The notes: generated by a model not told the origin, from the sequence alone. Positions 52,876-62,554 are shown, numbered from the stretch's first letter. The stretch: 64,000 nucleotides of DNA from Leptospiraceae bacterium (GCA_022402465.1 JAKRSH010000028.1:62001-126000), one strand, 5' to 3'. Numbers and translations are program-made.

Positions 52876-55400
52876 ACATTATGAGATATGAACCAATTCG
52901 AATTAGCCACCCAAGGCAAGTCCAACACCTACGCGTAAGCACCCCAGGGGTATTTGAGGAAAAATCAGGACAATTGATATCCTTTCTAGACGAGAAAGAA
53001 AAAAGCGGATTAACATCCATTGTATTAGAACTATCCCCTGAGAACCAACATTTCAATCGAATTGAGATCCACCCACTTGCGGGAGACACTGACTACTTCC
53101 CTGATGTCTTTCGTATAGAAATGTCCCAAGACCAAAAGTACTGGGAACCCATTATCCAGGAGTCTGGATTCAAGCGAGCTCAAAAAGCCGTAGCGTTTTG
53201 GAATTTTACCCTAACATCAGCTAAATTTATTAAGTTTATTTGCAAAGTCAGTCGTAAAACAGACCAAGGGAAGTATAAGGTATCCTTTGGCCAATTTAAG
53301 GTAATGATTTCCGGAGTAACAGGTATCCAAGCAAGTTCTGAATTGGATCGATTGAAAGTAAAAGAAAATTTAATTGATACAAGACCAGATTATGGTTGGG
53401 CTTCGAGTGAGAGACAAAATCCCCAAGATGAATTTCTCGTTTTTGATTTATCTGCGATACATAGAATTGAAGAAGTGAGAATGCTTTCTAAGCAAGACGA
53501 GGTTACAAATTTTCCAGAAAAATTTACCGTTTATTATAGCGAGGATGATCTTTCTTGGCACCAGCTTCTAGAAGAGCCTTCTTTCATGGCTGAACCTGGA
53601 ACTTGGTACCGCTGGAGATTTCTTCCAGTGAATGCAAGGTTTCTGAAAGTAATCTGCAACCAAGAGAAGCAAGCGAACAAAGTGTCCTATATATCTGAGA
53701 TCATTGAGGTTGAATTCTATGCTACACCAGATGCAGCAGATGATGATAAAGCAGGCAAGACTCAAGGACCCCTGCCATATGCCTCTGTGCTAAGAGCAGG
53801 AATGGTGAGACTTGCTGTTGATGGAGAAACACGTGAAGGTGTGTCTGTTCAAGGTAGTGATCGTAGACTTAGGGAAGGAACTACGGAATACAAAGGGATA
53901 GTTGAACTTGCTACTGATGGGGAAGATCGTGAAGGTGTGGTAGTCCAAGGTAATGATAAACGTCTTAAGAATGCTACAGAACTTGGACATGGCTTGGTTC
54001 GTCTGGCAAGGTCAGGTGAGAGCCGAGAAAACCTTGTCGTGCAAGGAAATGATGAGAGACTTAAACTTGCAAGTACGGAGAGTCCTGGTATCGTTGAACT
54101 TGCATTAGATGGAGAGACTCGACCTGGAATTGCTGTGCAAGCAAATGATAAAAGACTTAGAAAAGCTAGCCAGAAAGAACCTGGTTTAGTTACACTCGCA
54201 GCAACAGGTGATCCATCTCCAGATAAAGTAGTAACGGGTGATGATGAAAGACTTAGAGATGCAAGCACAGAGGCAAAAGGTATAGTGCGTCTTGCACAAA
54301 ATGGCGAAGATTCAGCCTTAGCAGCTGTACAGGGGAATGATAAAAGAATTAAAAATGCTACAACTGAATCTTATGGTATAGTGCAATTGGCGCGATCAGG
54401 AGAATCGAAACCTGGAGTCGTTGTTCAAGCTGATGATAATCGAATTAAGCCTGCATCCGAAGAGAACATGGGAATCGTAAGACTTGCACTTCTAGGCTCT
54501 GATGAACCTGGTAAGGCAGTCGTATCCAATGATCCTAGATTGAAAGACGCCAGAAATCCACTCCCCCACACACATGATTATGCAGCTAAAGACCATGATT
54601 ACAATTCACATTCTGGGCTGATTCGGTTAACTGGGGATACATCATCATCCTTCCAAGGAATTTTTCCTCCACCCGACAAGCACTCTGTGATTTTTGGTAA
54701 AAACCAAAATCCTGAAGGTGCCGGAATTTCGGCAATTGGAAATAAAGAAGGCATTATAGGATATTCAGATCATACTGGAGTTCTAGGTTTGTCAGCTGGT
54801 CAATCTGGCAATGGATATGGAATCTTAGGTTTAAGTAAGAGGGGATCAGGTGGTGGTTTTTCATCTCAGTCTGGTTTTGCTGTCCATGCAAATGGAAAAG
54901 GCTTCCCAGATAGAAATGTTCCTGGTTCTGGGAAAGGTCTATTGGTTGATGGTGACTCTTTGTTCCATGGAACTGTGTCCATACATCTTTCCAATAGCCA
55001 AGATTGCATAGCTAAGAAATTTAAATTAGACACTCGTGATGTGGTATCTCCTGGGGATTTGCTAGTAGCTACCGATGAATCCTTGAAGCTTGCAAAATCC
55101 AAACAGCCCTACTCTACTAATGTGATTGGCGTACTTGTTGCAAGTCCTTCCCTTCTTTTGGGAGAAGAGAAAAAAGATCCAAACGAAGGTTTGGTGGCAA
55201 TTTACGGAGCTGTGCTATTAAATGTAGATCCATCTATGGGCATGATAAATCCAGGGGACTTACTTGTAAGTGGCTTGACGAGTGGTTATGCTGTCAAAGC
55301 TGACTCAAATAAAATTAAACCAGGAACCTTGGTTGGGAAGGCTCTAGAAGCATCTAAGAAGGAACGTGGTCAGATCTTAGTTTTATTAACTCTGGGCTAA
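52872..55400 (+). CDS. Discoidin-like and phage-fibre-repeat protein
   Basis: 842 residues from TTG 52872, or 839 from ATG 52881. Two discoidin (F5/8 type C)-like domains (about 10-148 and 152-285; note DYGWASSERQNPQDEFLVFDL and RFLKVICN) are followed by eight 32-residue repeats (about 309-564) of the form GIVELATDGE...VQGNDKRLKNAT. A C-terminal part (about 575-842) has HTHDY, glycine-rich strands and three PGDLLV/PGTLV motifs, like the heads of phage tail fibres. No signal peptide. It overlaps the stop of rep by 4 bp. Reads as a fibre or adhesin of phage origin carried next to the origin. Confidence 0.75.
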   Translation: MNIMRYEPIRISHPRQVQHLRVSTPGVFEEKSGQLISFLDEKEKSGLTSIVLELSPENQHFNRIEIHPLAGDTDYFPDVFRIEMSQDQKYWEPIIQESGFKRAQKAVAFWNFTLTSAKFIKFICKVSRKTDQGKYKVSFGQFKVMISGVTGIQASSELDRLKVKENLIDTRPDYGWASSERQNPQDEFLVFDLSAIHRIEEVRMLSKQDEVTNFPEKFTVYYSEDDLSWHQLLEEPSFMAEPGTWYRWRFLPVNARFLKVICNQEKQANKVSYISEIIEVEFYATPDAADDDKAGKTQGPLPYASVLRAGMVRLAVDGETREGVSVQGSDRRLREGTTEYKGIVELATDGEDREGVVVQGNDKRLKNATELGHGLVRLARSGESRENLVVQGNDERLKLASTESPGIVELALDGETRPGIAVQANDKRLRKASQKEPGLVTLAATGDPSPDKVVTGDDERLRDASTEAKGIVRLAQNGEDSALAAVQGNDKRIKNATTESYGIVQLARSGESKPGVVVQADDNRIKPASEENMGIVRLALLGSDEPGKAVVSNDPRLKDARNPLPHTHDYAAKDHDYNSHSGLIRLTGDTSSSFQGIFPPPDKHSVIFGKNQNPEGAGISAIGNKEGIIGYSDHTGVLGLSAGQSGNGYGILGLSKRGSGGGFSSQSGFAVHANGKGFPDRNVPGSGKGLLVDGDSLFHGTVSIHLSNSQDCIAKKFKLDTRDVVSPGDLLVATDESLKLAKSKQPYSTNVIGVLVASPSLLLGEEKKDPNEGLVAIYGAVLLNVDPSMGMINPGDLLVSGLTSGYAVKADSNKIKPGTLVGKALEASKKERGQILVLLTLG
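53796..54563 (+). repeat. Eight tandem 96-bp coding repeats
   Basis: Each unit encodes 32 residues with invariant-like positions G-x-V-x-L-A, G-E, V-x-G/A-N/D-D-x-R-L/I and A-T/S. Units 1-8 begin near residues 309, 341, 373, 405, 437, 469, 501 and 533. DNA identity between units is visibly lower than protein similarity, pointing to old repeats under selection rather than recent slippage. Confidence 0.85.
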
Positions 55401-55430
55401 GATTGAGGCATCTTGCTTCCTAAGATTGTA

Positions 55431-56240
55431 TTAGAGCTTGTTCAATTTCCTGTATCTTGCTTCTAAGTCTTGGATAGCCTCATGCCCTTCTATGCCTAGA
55501 CTTTCAGAGAAAGAGTTCACATAGAGGTCGATGTGGGATTGTACAACATCCAAATCTTTGTTTTGGGAATTTGCTAGAATATATTCTTTGGCCTCTTTTG
55601 GATTTTGCCAAGCAAGTTGGAGACTTTTCTTAATTAGGTGGTCAATTTGTTCTTTTGTGCCCTTGCCCAAACTTCGCTTAATTGCTATGCAACCAAGTGG
55701 TATGGGATAGGACGTTGTCTTCTCCCACCATTCTCCCAAGTCGGCAAGAACTTCTAAGCCAAAATCTTGGTAAGTAAATCTCTCTTCATGAATGATGACT
55801 CCAAGGTCAGCATTGCCCTGAGAAAGTTCGTGGATAATTTTATCATAACGCTTGTAATGTAGAGGAAGGTCAGAATTGCCAGCATACAATTGGAGTAGCA
55901 AATTTGCAGTCGTCATGCTACCGGGAGAAAGTATAGATTTCGCCTTGGCTATAGTAAAATCTGTCCCTTTTCTTCGTATCAAAAGAGGACCACAACCGCG
56001 ACCTAAGGCTGAACCAGAATCTAGAATCTCATATCTATCGGCAACTTGGAAGTAGGCGGAAAAAGAGAGCTTGGTAATATCATATCTTCCAATGATTGCT
56101 GATTGATTCAATTCTTCCACATCTTTGAGCTCTTCGACAATTTGAATTCTGGGATCTAAATTAGAATGGATGAGATTGTAGAAAATGAAAGTATCATTGG
56201 GACAAGGTGAATAGGCTAAAGTAAATCTTGATTCATTCAT
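55431..56240 (-). CDS. mqnD: 1,4-dihydroxy-6-naphthoate synthase (futalosine menaquinone pathway)
   Basis: 269 residues. The N-terminal LAYSPCPNDTFIFYNL is the MqnD signature, followed by VEELNQSAIIGRYDITKLSFSAYF, GRGCGPLLI and a periplasmic-binding-protein type II fold. Converts cyclic dehypoxanthinyl futalosine to 1,4-dihydroxy-6-naphthoate. Other mqn genes are not nearby. Monocistronic, convergent with the fibre-like gene. Confidence 0.92.
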   Translation of the reverse strand: MNESRFTLAYSPCPNDTFIFYNLIHSNLDPRIQIVEELKDVEELNQSAIIGRYDITKLSFSAYFQVADRYEILDSGSALGRGCGPLLIRRKGTDFTIAKAKSILSPGSMTTANLLLQLYAGNSDLPLHYKRYDKIIHELSQGNADLGVIIHEERFTYQDFGLEVLADLGEWWEKTTSYPIPLGCIAIKRSLGKGTKEQIDHLIKKSLQLAWQNPKEAKEYILANSQNKDLDVVQSHIDLYVNSFSESLGIEGHEAIQDLEARYRKLNKL

Positions 56241-56327
56241 AGTGAAAAAGTGTTTTCCTTATCGCTTTCCTTAATAAAATGGCAAGCACTTAGAGATTTA
56301 GAATCTATTCAACTGAGGTAAACTTTC

Positions 56328-57437
56328 GTGGCTATTAAAATACAAAAATACGGATTCTTTGCTGAATGTATCATTCATATTGTGTATTTAGTTTCGAAGT
56401 TTGCCCTAAAGAAGGTTGACCATTACTTTTTAGACGGCAATCCGCGTCGCTTAGATCTACCCTACCCTACTGTTTATATTGCAAATCATGTTTCAGAATT
56501 GGACATACCTGGTCTAGCTACCATTCACAAACGCATTCAAAATCCACGCATACAATATACCATTCCAGTAAGGGAAGATATAGTGCAGAAAAATTTCTTA
56601 ATCAAGGAATTTCGTCCCAAGGGAATACTAAAGTACATATTGCACTTTATTGATCTTACAGGAGTTTTACCTCTTTTATTTCGGATAGTTGGAGCAGTTC
56701 CTGTCAAGCGACCGTTTAGAGATAATGCAAGAGCCATGGTTAAGGATGGATCCTTGCGTGATCAAGTCGATAAGGACTGGACTATACTATCCGACAATAT
56801 TGATTTAGGAAAGAATGTTGTCGTCTTCCCTGAGGGAGTGTTTAGCGAAGATGGCAATTTACGTGTGATAAAGAATGGAATCGCTCACCTTTCAGAAAAG
56901 AAGCCAGGCTTGAATTATTTTTACTTTAATTTCACCTATGACTTGCTCAGTGATAAGAAGCCATGTCTTCATATTGGTTTTGGAGAGCTTTTTCAAATAA
57001 ATCCTGCATCAAAGAAAGAAGAAATCACTTCTATGATCAAAGAAAAATTATCTCGAGCTTATGTAGTGAATTCTGCGAACTTGGTTTCCTTTTTGATTCT
57101 AAACTCTGATTTATTTGTAGGTAAGGACAAAATTTGGATACAGAAATCCGTCTTGGATCTTGCTAAGAAAATCCATGACAAAGAAAATGCAATGGTAGAA
57201 AATGCCTTGCTTGATTCTCAAACGGAAACAATTGATCGCATACTCAGTGTTATGGTGAAAAGAAAGTTGATATCGATCTCCAAAGAAGGTATTTACACTA
57301 AGGGACCGAAATGGGAGATCGAAAATAATCCAGAGAAACCTAAAAGTTATAAGAGAGACAAGCCATTTAGCTATCACAAAAATCAATTAAGAGCCTTCGA
57401 GCCTACTCTACTCAATACTATCAGTGAATACAAATAG
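56328..57437 (+). CDS. 1-acyl-glycerol-phosphate acyltransferase-like (PlsC family)
   Basis: 369 residues from GTG 56328, with GAGGT 8-9 nt upstream. The acyltransferase motifs are block I YIANHVSELDIP (His-x4-Asp), block II around AVPVKRPFRDN and block III VVVFPEGVFSEDG. The C-terminal ~130 residues are an extra helical/winged-helix-like region with a basic end. Probably membrane-peripheral; acyl acceptor not certain. Confidence 0.85.
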   Translation: MAIKIQKYGFFAECIIHIVYLVSKFALKKVDHYFLDGNPRRLDLPYPTVYIANHVSELDIPGLATIHKRIQNPRIQYTIPVREDIVQKNFLIKEFRPKGILKYILHFIDLTGVLPLLFRIVGAVPVKRPFRDNARAMVKDGSLRDQVDKDWTILSDNIDLGKNVVVFPEGVFSEDGNLRVIKNGIAHLSEKKPGLNYFYFNFTYDLLSDKKPCLHIGFGELFQINPASKKEEITSMIKEKLSRAYVVNSANLVSFLILNSDLFVGKDKIWIQKSVLDLAKKIHDKENAMVENALLDSQTETIDRILSVMVKRKLISISKEGIYTKGPKWEIENNPEKPKSYKRDKPFSYHKNQLRAFEPTLLNTISEYK

Positions 57438-57442
57438 AACGT

Positions 57443-58636
57443 TCACTGACTAATAAAGAATGTCATTTGCTTGGTGATAAAAAGAATTCGAATTACAATA
57501 AATCCCATTAACAGGCCTGAGGCAGCTAGAAAGCCAAAGTCTTTGTATTCACTGTGGATCTGCTTTGCGAAAATCACTATGGGTATGGTTAAGACGAACA
57601 TTCTTGCCAAATTATCGAAATTTCTCCAATAGCCTTCTTCTGCTATTGTCATTACAGCAAGCAAAGGAAGAAGAGGCAGCAATACTAATACAAGTTTCCA
57701 ATTTCTTTGCTGTATTGCCTTTTTCATTTGTGTAAGATTTAGTATTAGAATAAGATACAATATAAATAAGAAAATTTTTGCAAAATTTTGAACCCAAGAT
57801 CTAATTTCGAAAATTAGGAAACCTTGGAAACTTTTTGCAAAGCCAAACAAAGGAAAGTCGACCATATCTTGGAATCTTAAAGGCAGAGTACCTGGCTCAG
57901 GTATAGAAAGGGATCTTGTATAGAAATAAAAGCTCAGATAAATGGAAAGTGGTATTAGAACAGCGGTAAGCTTCTTCCAGTTTTTGTTTAGAATGAAGTA
58001 GATTAGAAGTGGACCAAAAATGAAAATCGAAGTCTCTCTTACAAATAAGGCTAAAAGCATGTAAACTGCCCCAAGGAATATGGTTAGTAGAGATTTTTGT
58101 ATGAGTAGTAAGGCTAAGGAGATGATACAAAATGAAACTAAAAGAGAATCTGAAACCAAAAGTTGAGTGCTTAAAAAGGAAAATGCAGAGAAAAGATAGA
58201 AAAGAAAAAGTTTTTTATTTTCATCAGAAAGCAAGGAATACATAGTTAGGCTAGAAAGGATATGGAAGAAAGTGAGTATACTTAATGATGCAATCACATA
58301 GAACTTCCATCCAATTAAATAAGCAATACTTCCTACGACAATGGAGAGACCTAACCTATGGAAACGAAAGTAAAAAGAATCAAGAACGGGAAACTCCAAG
58401 CTACCATCATTGAACAGGAATTGAGAAAGTAGGAAGAAAAATTGTCCATCATAGCCACCATCTTTATAAATTACAAATCCAGAAGGTATGTATTGTGGAT
58501 TTAAGTTTGCAAAACCCTCCCATATATTGATCATACTAGAAAGATTCAGATCATAGTTTTGCACTTTTGCATAAATTGTTATGGCTAAGATCATTAAAAA
58601 AGCAAAGATTGACAAGATTGGAAAAAGCTTTTTCAT
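57443..58636 (-). CDS. Hypothetical polytopic membrane protein
   Basis: 397 residues with about ten transmembrane helices. The first loop (about 28-68) has an NPQYIPSGFVIYKDGGYDGQFFFLL motif: an Asp-Gly-Gly-Tyr-Asp-Gly-Gln segment found in a family of bacterial integral membrane proteins with GT-C-like folds. Function unknown; sugar or lipid transfer is a guess. Convergent with the PlsC-like gene. Confidence 0.65.
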   Translation of the reverse strand: MKKLFPILSIFAFLMILAITIYAKVQNYDLNLSSMINIWEGFANLNPQYIPSGFVIYKDGGYDGQFFFLLSQFLFNDGSLEFPVLDSFYFRFHRLGLSIVVGSIAYLIGWKFYVIASLSILTFFHILSSLTMYSLLSDENKKLFLFYLFSAFSFLSTQLLVSDSLLVSFCIISLALLLIQKSLLTIFLGAVYMLLALFVRETSIFIFGPLLIYFILNKNWKKLTAVLIPLSIYLSFYFYTRSLSIPEPGTLPLRFQDMVDFPLFGFAKSFQGFLIFEIRSWVQNFAKIFLFILYLILILNLTQMKKAIQQRNWKLVLVLLPLLPLLAVMTIAEEGYWRNFDNLARMFVLTIPIVIFAKQIHSEYKDFGFLAASGLLMGFIVIRILFITKQMTFFISQ

Positions 58637-58653
58637 AGATCACAATATTTACA

Positions 58654-58664
58654 AGGATAGGGAG
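58654..58664 (+). promoter_or_regulatory. Strong ribosome site pointing to a CTG start
   Basis: AGGATAGGGAG lies 7 nt upstream of CTG 58672, which opens a frame that continues without a break into the downstream gene. No ATG, GTG or TTG is in frame between it and ATG 58750, and that ATG has no ribosome site. Confidence 0.55.
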
Positions 58665-58671
58665 TTGTCCT

Positions 58672-59475
58672 CTGAAAAAAATTTTTGACACTATACAAAA
58701 TATTTATAAATCTCTCGAAGAACTGGGTCCTAGAAAATCCTTTCAGATTATGCGTGGTCTTGGCCACGAGAGGCTTATCTCCCTTTCTGAAAAAGCAGAT
58801 AGAGATAAGATGCTCTATTTATCCAAGAGACTTTCAGATGATCTCATAATTGATTTAGTTCAGAAATTGCCAGAGCCTATTCTTCTTGAAACTCTGGACA
58901 ATCTACTAGAAGACGATATTGTTTATTTCTTAGAAAAGTTTCCTTTGGATGCAATCGTTCAAATTTCTATCACCATCCCTCCTTCGGATGTAAGAAAGAT
59001 GGTTCTTGAACTCGGGAGAGAAGAATTGCTTGAGTCTCTTCAAAAAGTTGGCATTGATAAGTCTTTAATATTGTGGGAGAAGCTAGGAACAGATAGAGTT
59101 ATAAAACTTGCTCTAGCTTCCGGTATGAGCCAACTAACAAAGATAGCCACAAGCCTTACCGTTGAAGAAAGTTCTAAGTGGATTCAAGAAAGGGGGATAG
59201 ATGAGATTCCTGTCTTCTTAGAATTCTTCGGTGTAGACAATATGATTTCTTTATTTAAGACACTTGGCTTTGAGACGGCACTTGCACTTATCAATCAATT
59301 GGGCGCCAAAAAGATGATGGAAATCTCTAAAAAAATCTCAAGCATGAAACTTGCAGCAAAAGTTCCTAACACTATTCATCTTCTTCCCTCCAAGAAAAAA
59401 CCAAAATCCAAGAAAGGGAAACTAGCAAAGAGAAAAAAGTCTAAAGTCAAATCTAAAAGAAAATCAAAGCCATAG
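58672..59475 (+). CDS. Hypothetical helical-repeat protein with lysine-rich tail, probable CTG start
   Basis: 267 residues if started at CTG 58672; 241 from ATG 58750. The 26 extra codons (KKIFDTIQNIYKSLEELGPR and on) read as normal protein. The body is a chain of short amphipathic helices (LSDDLIIDLVQKLPEPILLETL, DDIVYFLEKFPLDAIVQI, VRKMVLELGREELLESL) like the MgtE N-terminal or other alpha-solenoid repeats. The last ~30 residues are almost all Lys/Ser/Arg. Nucleic-acid or acidic-surface binding is inferred from the tail. Monocistronic. Confidence 0.7.
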   Translation: MKKIFDTIQNIYKSLEELGPRKSFQIMRGLGHERLISLSEKADRDKMLYLSKRLSDDLIIDLVQKLPEPILLETLDNLLEDDIVYFLEKFPLDAIVQISITIPPSDVRKMVLELGREELLESLQKVGIDKSLILWEKLGTDRVIKLALASGMSQLTKIATSLTVEESSKWIQERGIDEIPVFLEFFGVDNMISLFKTLGFETALALINQLGAKKMMEISKKISSMKLAAKVPNTIHLLPSKKKPKSKKGKLAKRKKSKVKSKRKSKP

Positions 59476-59540
59476 TCACAACAATAGTCATAATAAAGTG
59501 ATATGTTTTTATCTGTTGCCTTACAAAATCTATCCAGGTA

Positions 59541-60245
59541 TTATTCTATAGAAAAGTTCTTCAGATCTCCACCCTTCTCCTTTGCAGAATCAATTTCTTT
59601 ACTATAAGCTTCGTTTCTAGATTGAATGGATTCAAATCTTTTAATTAGGATATCGTTTGTTACTGAATTTGTATTTGGATTTATATTGAGTTTTTCTTTG
59701 GCGTAGTTTAAGATTTCTAATTTTTCAGCTAGCTCTTGTTTTTTCTCGGAATAAAAAAACAGTGATTCATCGGAAGTAAGTTCTTCGCCTGTGAGTATTC
59801 TGTCCTGCAGAGAATCCATGATCTCATTGCGTCTTTTTTCTTTGGCTAGCTCTTGATCCGTTTTTTCTTTTGGTATGTAACGATTGTTAGGAAATAAGGC
59901 AACTAAAGGTTTGTATTTTTCAATGGCAAGTTTCTTCCTGCGTGCTCTTTCTTCAGGGCTGATTCTAGCTGGATCATATTCGGATGCTTTATCCGAAATT
60001 GCAGATTCTTCGGATTCTTTATCTGAGAATTCAAGAAAGCCATTGTTGGAATCAAATAGTGAGCCCTCCGTTTTTTCTGAAACCAAAGCATCTCTTCCAT
60101 TTGCATAGGAATTTCTGGTTTGGGATTCATCCCTGGCTAATTTGCTTTTATTGGTTTCTGATTTAGAAAATAGCAGATAAGCGAGTATAAGCGAAACGCA
60201 AACTATAATGGTATAAAGTAAGACCTTTTTTATTGAATGACTCAT
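59541..60245 (-). CDS. Hypothetical membrane-anchored protein
   Basis: 234 residues: one N-terminal transmembrane helix (about 8-27), then a charged region with Ser/Glu-rich linker (about 30-95) and a helical C-terminal half with coiled-coil character (EKKQELAEKLEILNYAKEKL). It overlaps the histidine kinase stop by 4 bp (ATGA), so it is the second gene of that operon and may modulate the kinase. Not recognised. Confidence 0.65.
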   Translation of the reverse strand: MSHSIKKVLLYTIIVCVSLILAYLLFSKSETNKSKLARDESQTRNSYANGRDALVSEKTEGSLFDSNNGFLEFSDKESEESAISDKASEYDPARISPEERARRKKLAIEKYKPLVALFPNNRYIPKEKTDQELAKEKRRNEIMDSLQDRILTGEELTSDESLFFYSEKKQELAEKLEILNYAKEKLNINPNTNSVTNDILIKRFESIQSRNEAYSKEIDSAKEKGGDLKNFSIE

Positions 60246-62554
60246 TTTTGTATTTCCACCTCAAAAGAGGAGCCCTTGCCCTCTTCACTTTGAAATTTTA
60301 ATTCTGCCCCCATTTTTTCAACCAAAGATTTTACTATAGAAAGTCCAAGCCCTGTTCCACCAATCTTGCGATTGGATTCCGAAGGAATACGGAAGAATCT
60401 ATCGAAAACAGAACTCTTGAATTTGTCTGGAATTCCATATCCAGAGTCCGTAACAGTAAAACGTATCCATTTGCTATCAGACTTTAATGAGAGTTTCACG
60501 AATCCATGTTCTGTATATTTAATTGCATTTATATACAAATTGGAAACGATTTGAGAAAATTCAAACCGAATTCCTTTGATCAAATGACCTCTTTCTAAAT
60601 CTGCTGTAATTGAAATATCTTTTTCATTGGATAGGTGTGAATTCATATGCATCACATCTTCAATTACTATCGCTGGATCAAATTCTTCCATAGATTCTGC
60701 TTCTGATTCATCTTGGTTTCTTTCGATTTTAAGAAGATTCTCAATCAAAAAGCTCAATCGCTTAATATTCTTATCAATGATACTAAGCATTTCTGAATTT
60801 TCTGGTTTGGAACGAATCAAAGAATCATTGGAAAGCAATTCAAAGTACCCACGGATATTAGTCATGGGTGATCTTAGTTCATGACTAATGTTGGAGATAA
60901 ATTCATGCTTTGCTCGTTCCGATTCAATTCTTTCTCTATTGTCTTTAATGATAATTTGGTATCTCTTCTTCGGACTGACTAACATAGAGTTAATGGAAAT
61001 GTCCACTCCAAGTCGATTCCCATCTCGTAGAATGATCTCACCATCAGGAATATGAAGCATAGAATCTGATCTCTCATTCTTAAAATAAAGGCTTGTACTT
61101 AGTTTCTGTCCACCAACCAAATCATCAATTTTCATTCTTGAAAGATCCATTCTGGAATAACCACTCATCAAACGAAATTGTAGATTGGATTCAAGCAGTG
61201 CTCCAGAATCTGCATCAACAATGATGAGAGCTTCTCGTGAAAATTCGAAAAGGTATCTATATCTTTCTTCGGAATACTGCAAGTTTACAGAACTTCTATC
61301 AAGCTTGATTTCTAGAATGGAGTTAAAATTTTCTAGTTCAATGATTCTCTCATTCAGTTTAAAAATTTCAGCATTCCAATAATCTAACATATTGTTTATA
61401 TGAATTTTTACTCTATTATCTATGCGTAAGGTCTCATCAACATTTAGACGTGAATGAATATTCCCTTCTAGAATATCAAGGGAAATAGAAATAGCATCTG
61501 TTATCAAATGTCTTGTGTAATTTTGCTTTCGATAGTTTACGAGAGTTGGTGAGTATTGGTATTCGGCTCCTGGATTCTTAAAGTTAAAAGTCCTAACAGG
61601 AGAAGCCTCGGTATTATCTATGGCTTGCCAGATTTCATCAAATTGAAGAATGCCATTGATTTCTTCTAAGGAGATTTGTTTCTTTATAGTTCTAAAAAAG
61701 AAATCTTGAATTAAACTGTGGATATTTGATGCATTTCCTTTAACGGAGAATATGCGAGACTTGTCAAGTTTGTTCGCAAGAAGGATTTGCTTGAATTCAC
61801 CAATGCGATAGCTAGGGTAGAAATGATTGAGATTAAAGTCGGTACTGAGTTCATCTATTTCATTCTTTGAAATTTCATTCAGGTATTTTATTGCTTTGCG
61901 AATTGCTCTAAGGATTTTATCAGATTCACTTGGGAATTTACTTACAAATTGTCCACCGAAAACGAATAGAGTATTTGCAAAGGATTCAGGAATGGAATTA
62001 TTATCGTATGAATTTGGTTTATTTTCTACATCTTCAAAATTTTGAAATTTGTTTAAGAAGGGATAAAAGTTAGAATCCCCACTCATTCCCAGAGTTGTAG
62101 CCTTTCGCAATTGATTTTCCATAAGATAGTATGGCAACTCTACAAAACGCAGTTTGGGCATTTTGCCTGGGAAGAAGTTCTCTACAAATTTCTCTGTGAA
62201 AAATCTTTCTATAGAAAGTTCACTTGGTACGGGTATAGTAAAAGTTTTGTTTACTAGAACATCACTCGGCTCAAAGAAATTTCGGGAGTAGAAACTAAGC
62301 TTAGAATGGGAAAGATATAAGCCTTTGTAGAGTCTCTTGACTTTCGATTTTTTGAGAAAGCAATCATGGACATAAAGCAAGGTAGGAAGTTCCCCCGCAT
62401 CAATTCTGCCCGATTCCAAGAGAGAAAAGATACCTTTGTAATCTATGCAGGATCTGAGATCAATATCCAATCCCAGTTCCTCAAAGAAACCCTTTTTCTC
62501 AGCAATGGCTATAGGCAAGGAGCTGATTCTGTCGGTTATCATGATCTTAATCAT
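60242..62554 (-). CDS. Hybrid sensor histidine kinase with solute-binding-protein-like N-terminus
   Basis: 770 residues from ATG 62554; ATG 62542 is equally possible. The upstream extension overlaps the divergent gene and is rejected. The N-terminal ~300 residues resemble NMT1/SsuA-type periplasmic binding proteins (SSLPIAIAEKKGFFEELGL, then GRIDAGELPTLLY), but no signal peptide or membrane helix is seen, so the domain should be cytosolic. Then a linker, a PAS domain (about 430-545), HisKA with FISNISHELRSPMTNIRG, and HATPase_c with NAIKYTEHG, DSGYGIPD and GGTGLGLSIVKS. No receiver domain. Partner response regulator unknown. Confidence 0.85.
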   Translation of the reverse strand: MIKIMITDRISSLPIAIAEKKGFFEELGLDIDLRSCIDYKGIFSLLESGRIDAGELPTLLYVHDCFLKKSKVKRLYKGLYLSHSKLSFYSRNFFEPSDVLVNKTFTIPVPSELSIERFFTEKFVENFFPGKMPKLRFVELPYYLMENQLRKATTLGMSGDSNFYPFLNKFQNFEDVENKPNSYDNNSIPESFANTLFVFGGQFVSKFPSESDKILRAIRKAIKYLNEISKNEIDELSTDFNLNHFYPSYRIGEFKQILLANKLDKSRIFSVKGNASNIHSLIQDFFFRTIKKQISLEEINGILQFDEIWQAIDNTEASPVRTFNFKNPGAEYQYSPTLVNYRKQNYTRHLITDAISISLDILEGNIHSRLNVDETLRIDNRVKIHINNMLDYWNAEIFKLNERIIELENFNSILEIKLDRSSVNLQYSEERYRYLFEFSREALIIVDADSGALLESNLQFRLMSGYSRMDLSRMKIDDLVGGQKLSTSLYFKNERSDSMLHIPDGEIILRDGNRLGVDISINSMLVSPKKRYQIIIKDNRERIESERAKHEFISNISHELRSPMTNIRGYFELLSNDSLIRSKPENSEMLSIIDKNIKRLSFLIENLLKIERNQDESEAESMEEFDPAIVIEDVMHMNSHLSNEKDISITADLERGHLIKGIRFEFSQIVSNLYINAIKYTEHGFVKLSLKSDSKWIRFTVTDSGYGIPDKFKSSVFDRFFRIPSESNRKIGGTGLGLSIVKSLVEKMGAELKFQSEEGKGSSFEVEIQK

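Noticed and set aside
49836-55400. Complete prophage
   Set aside because: Apart from the fibre-like gene no capsid, terminase, tail-assembly or integrase gene is visible in the window.
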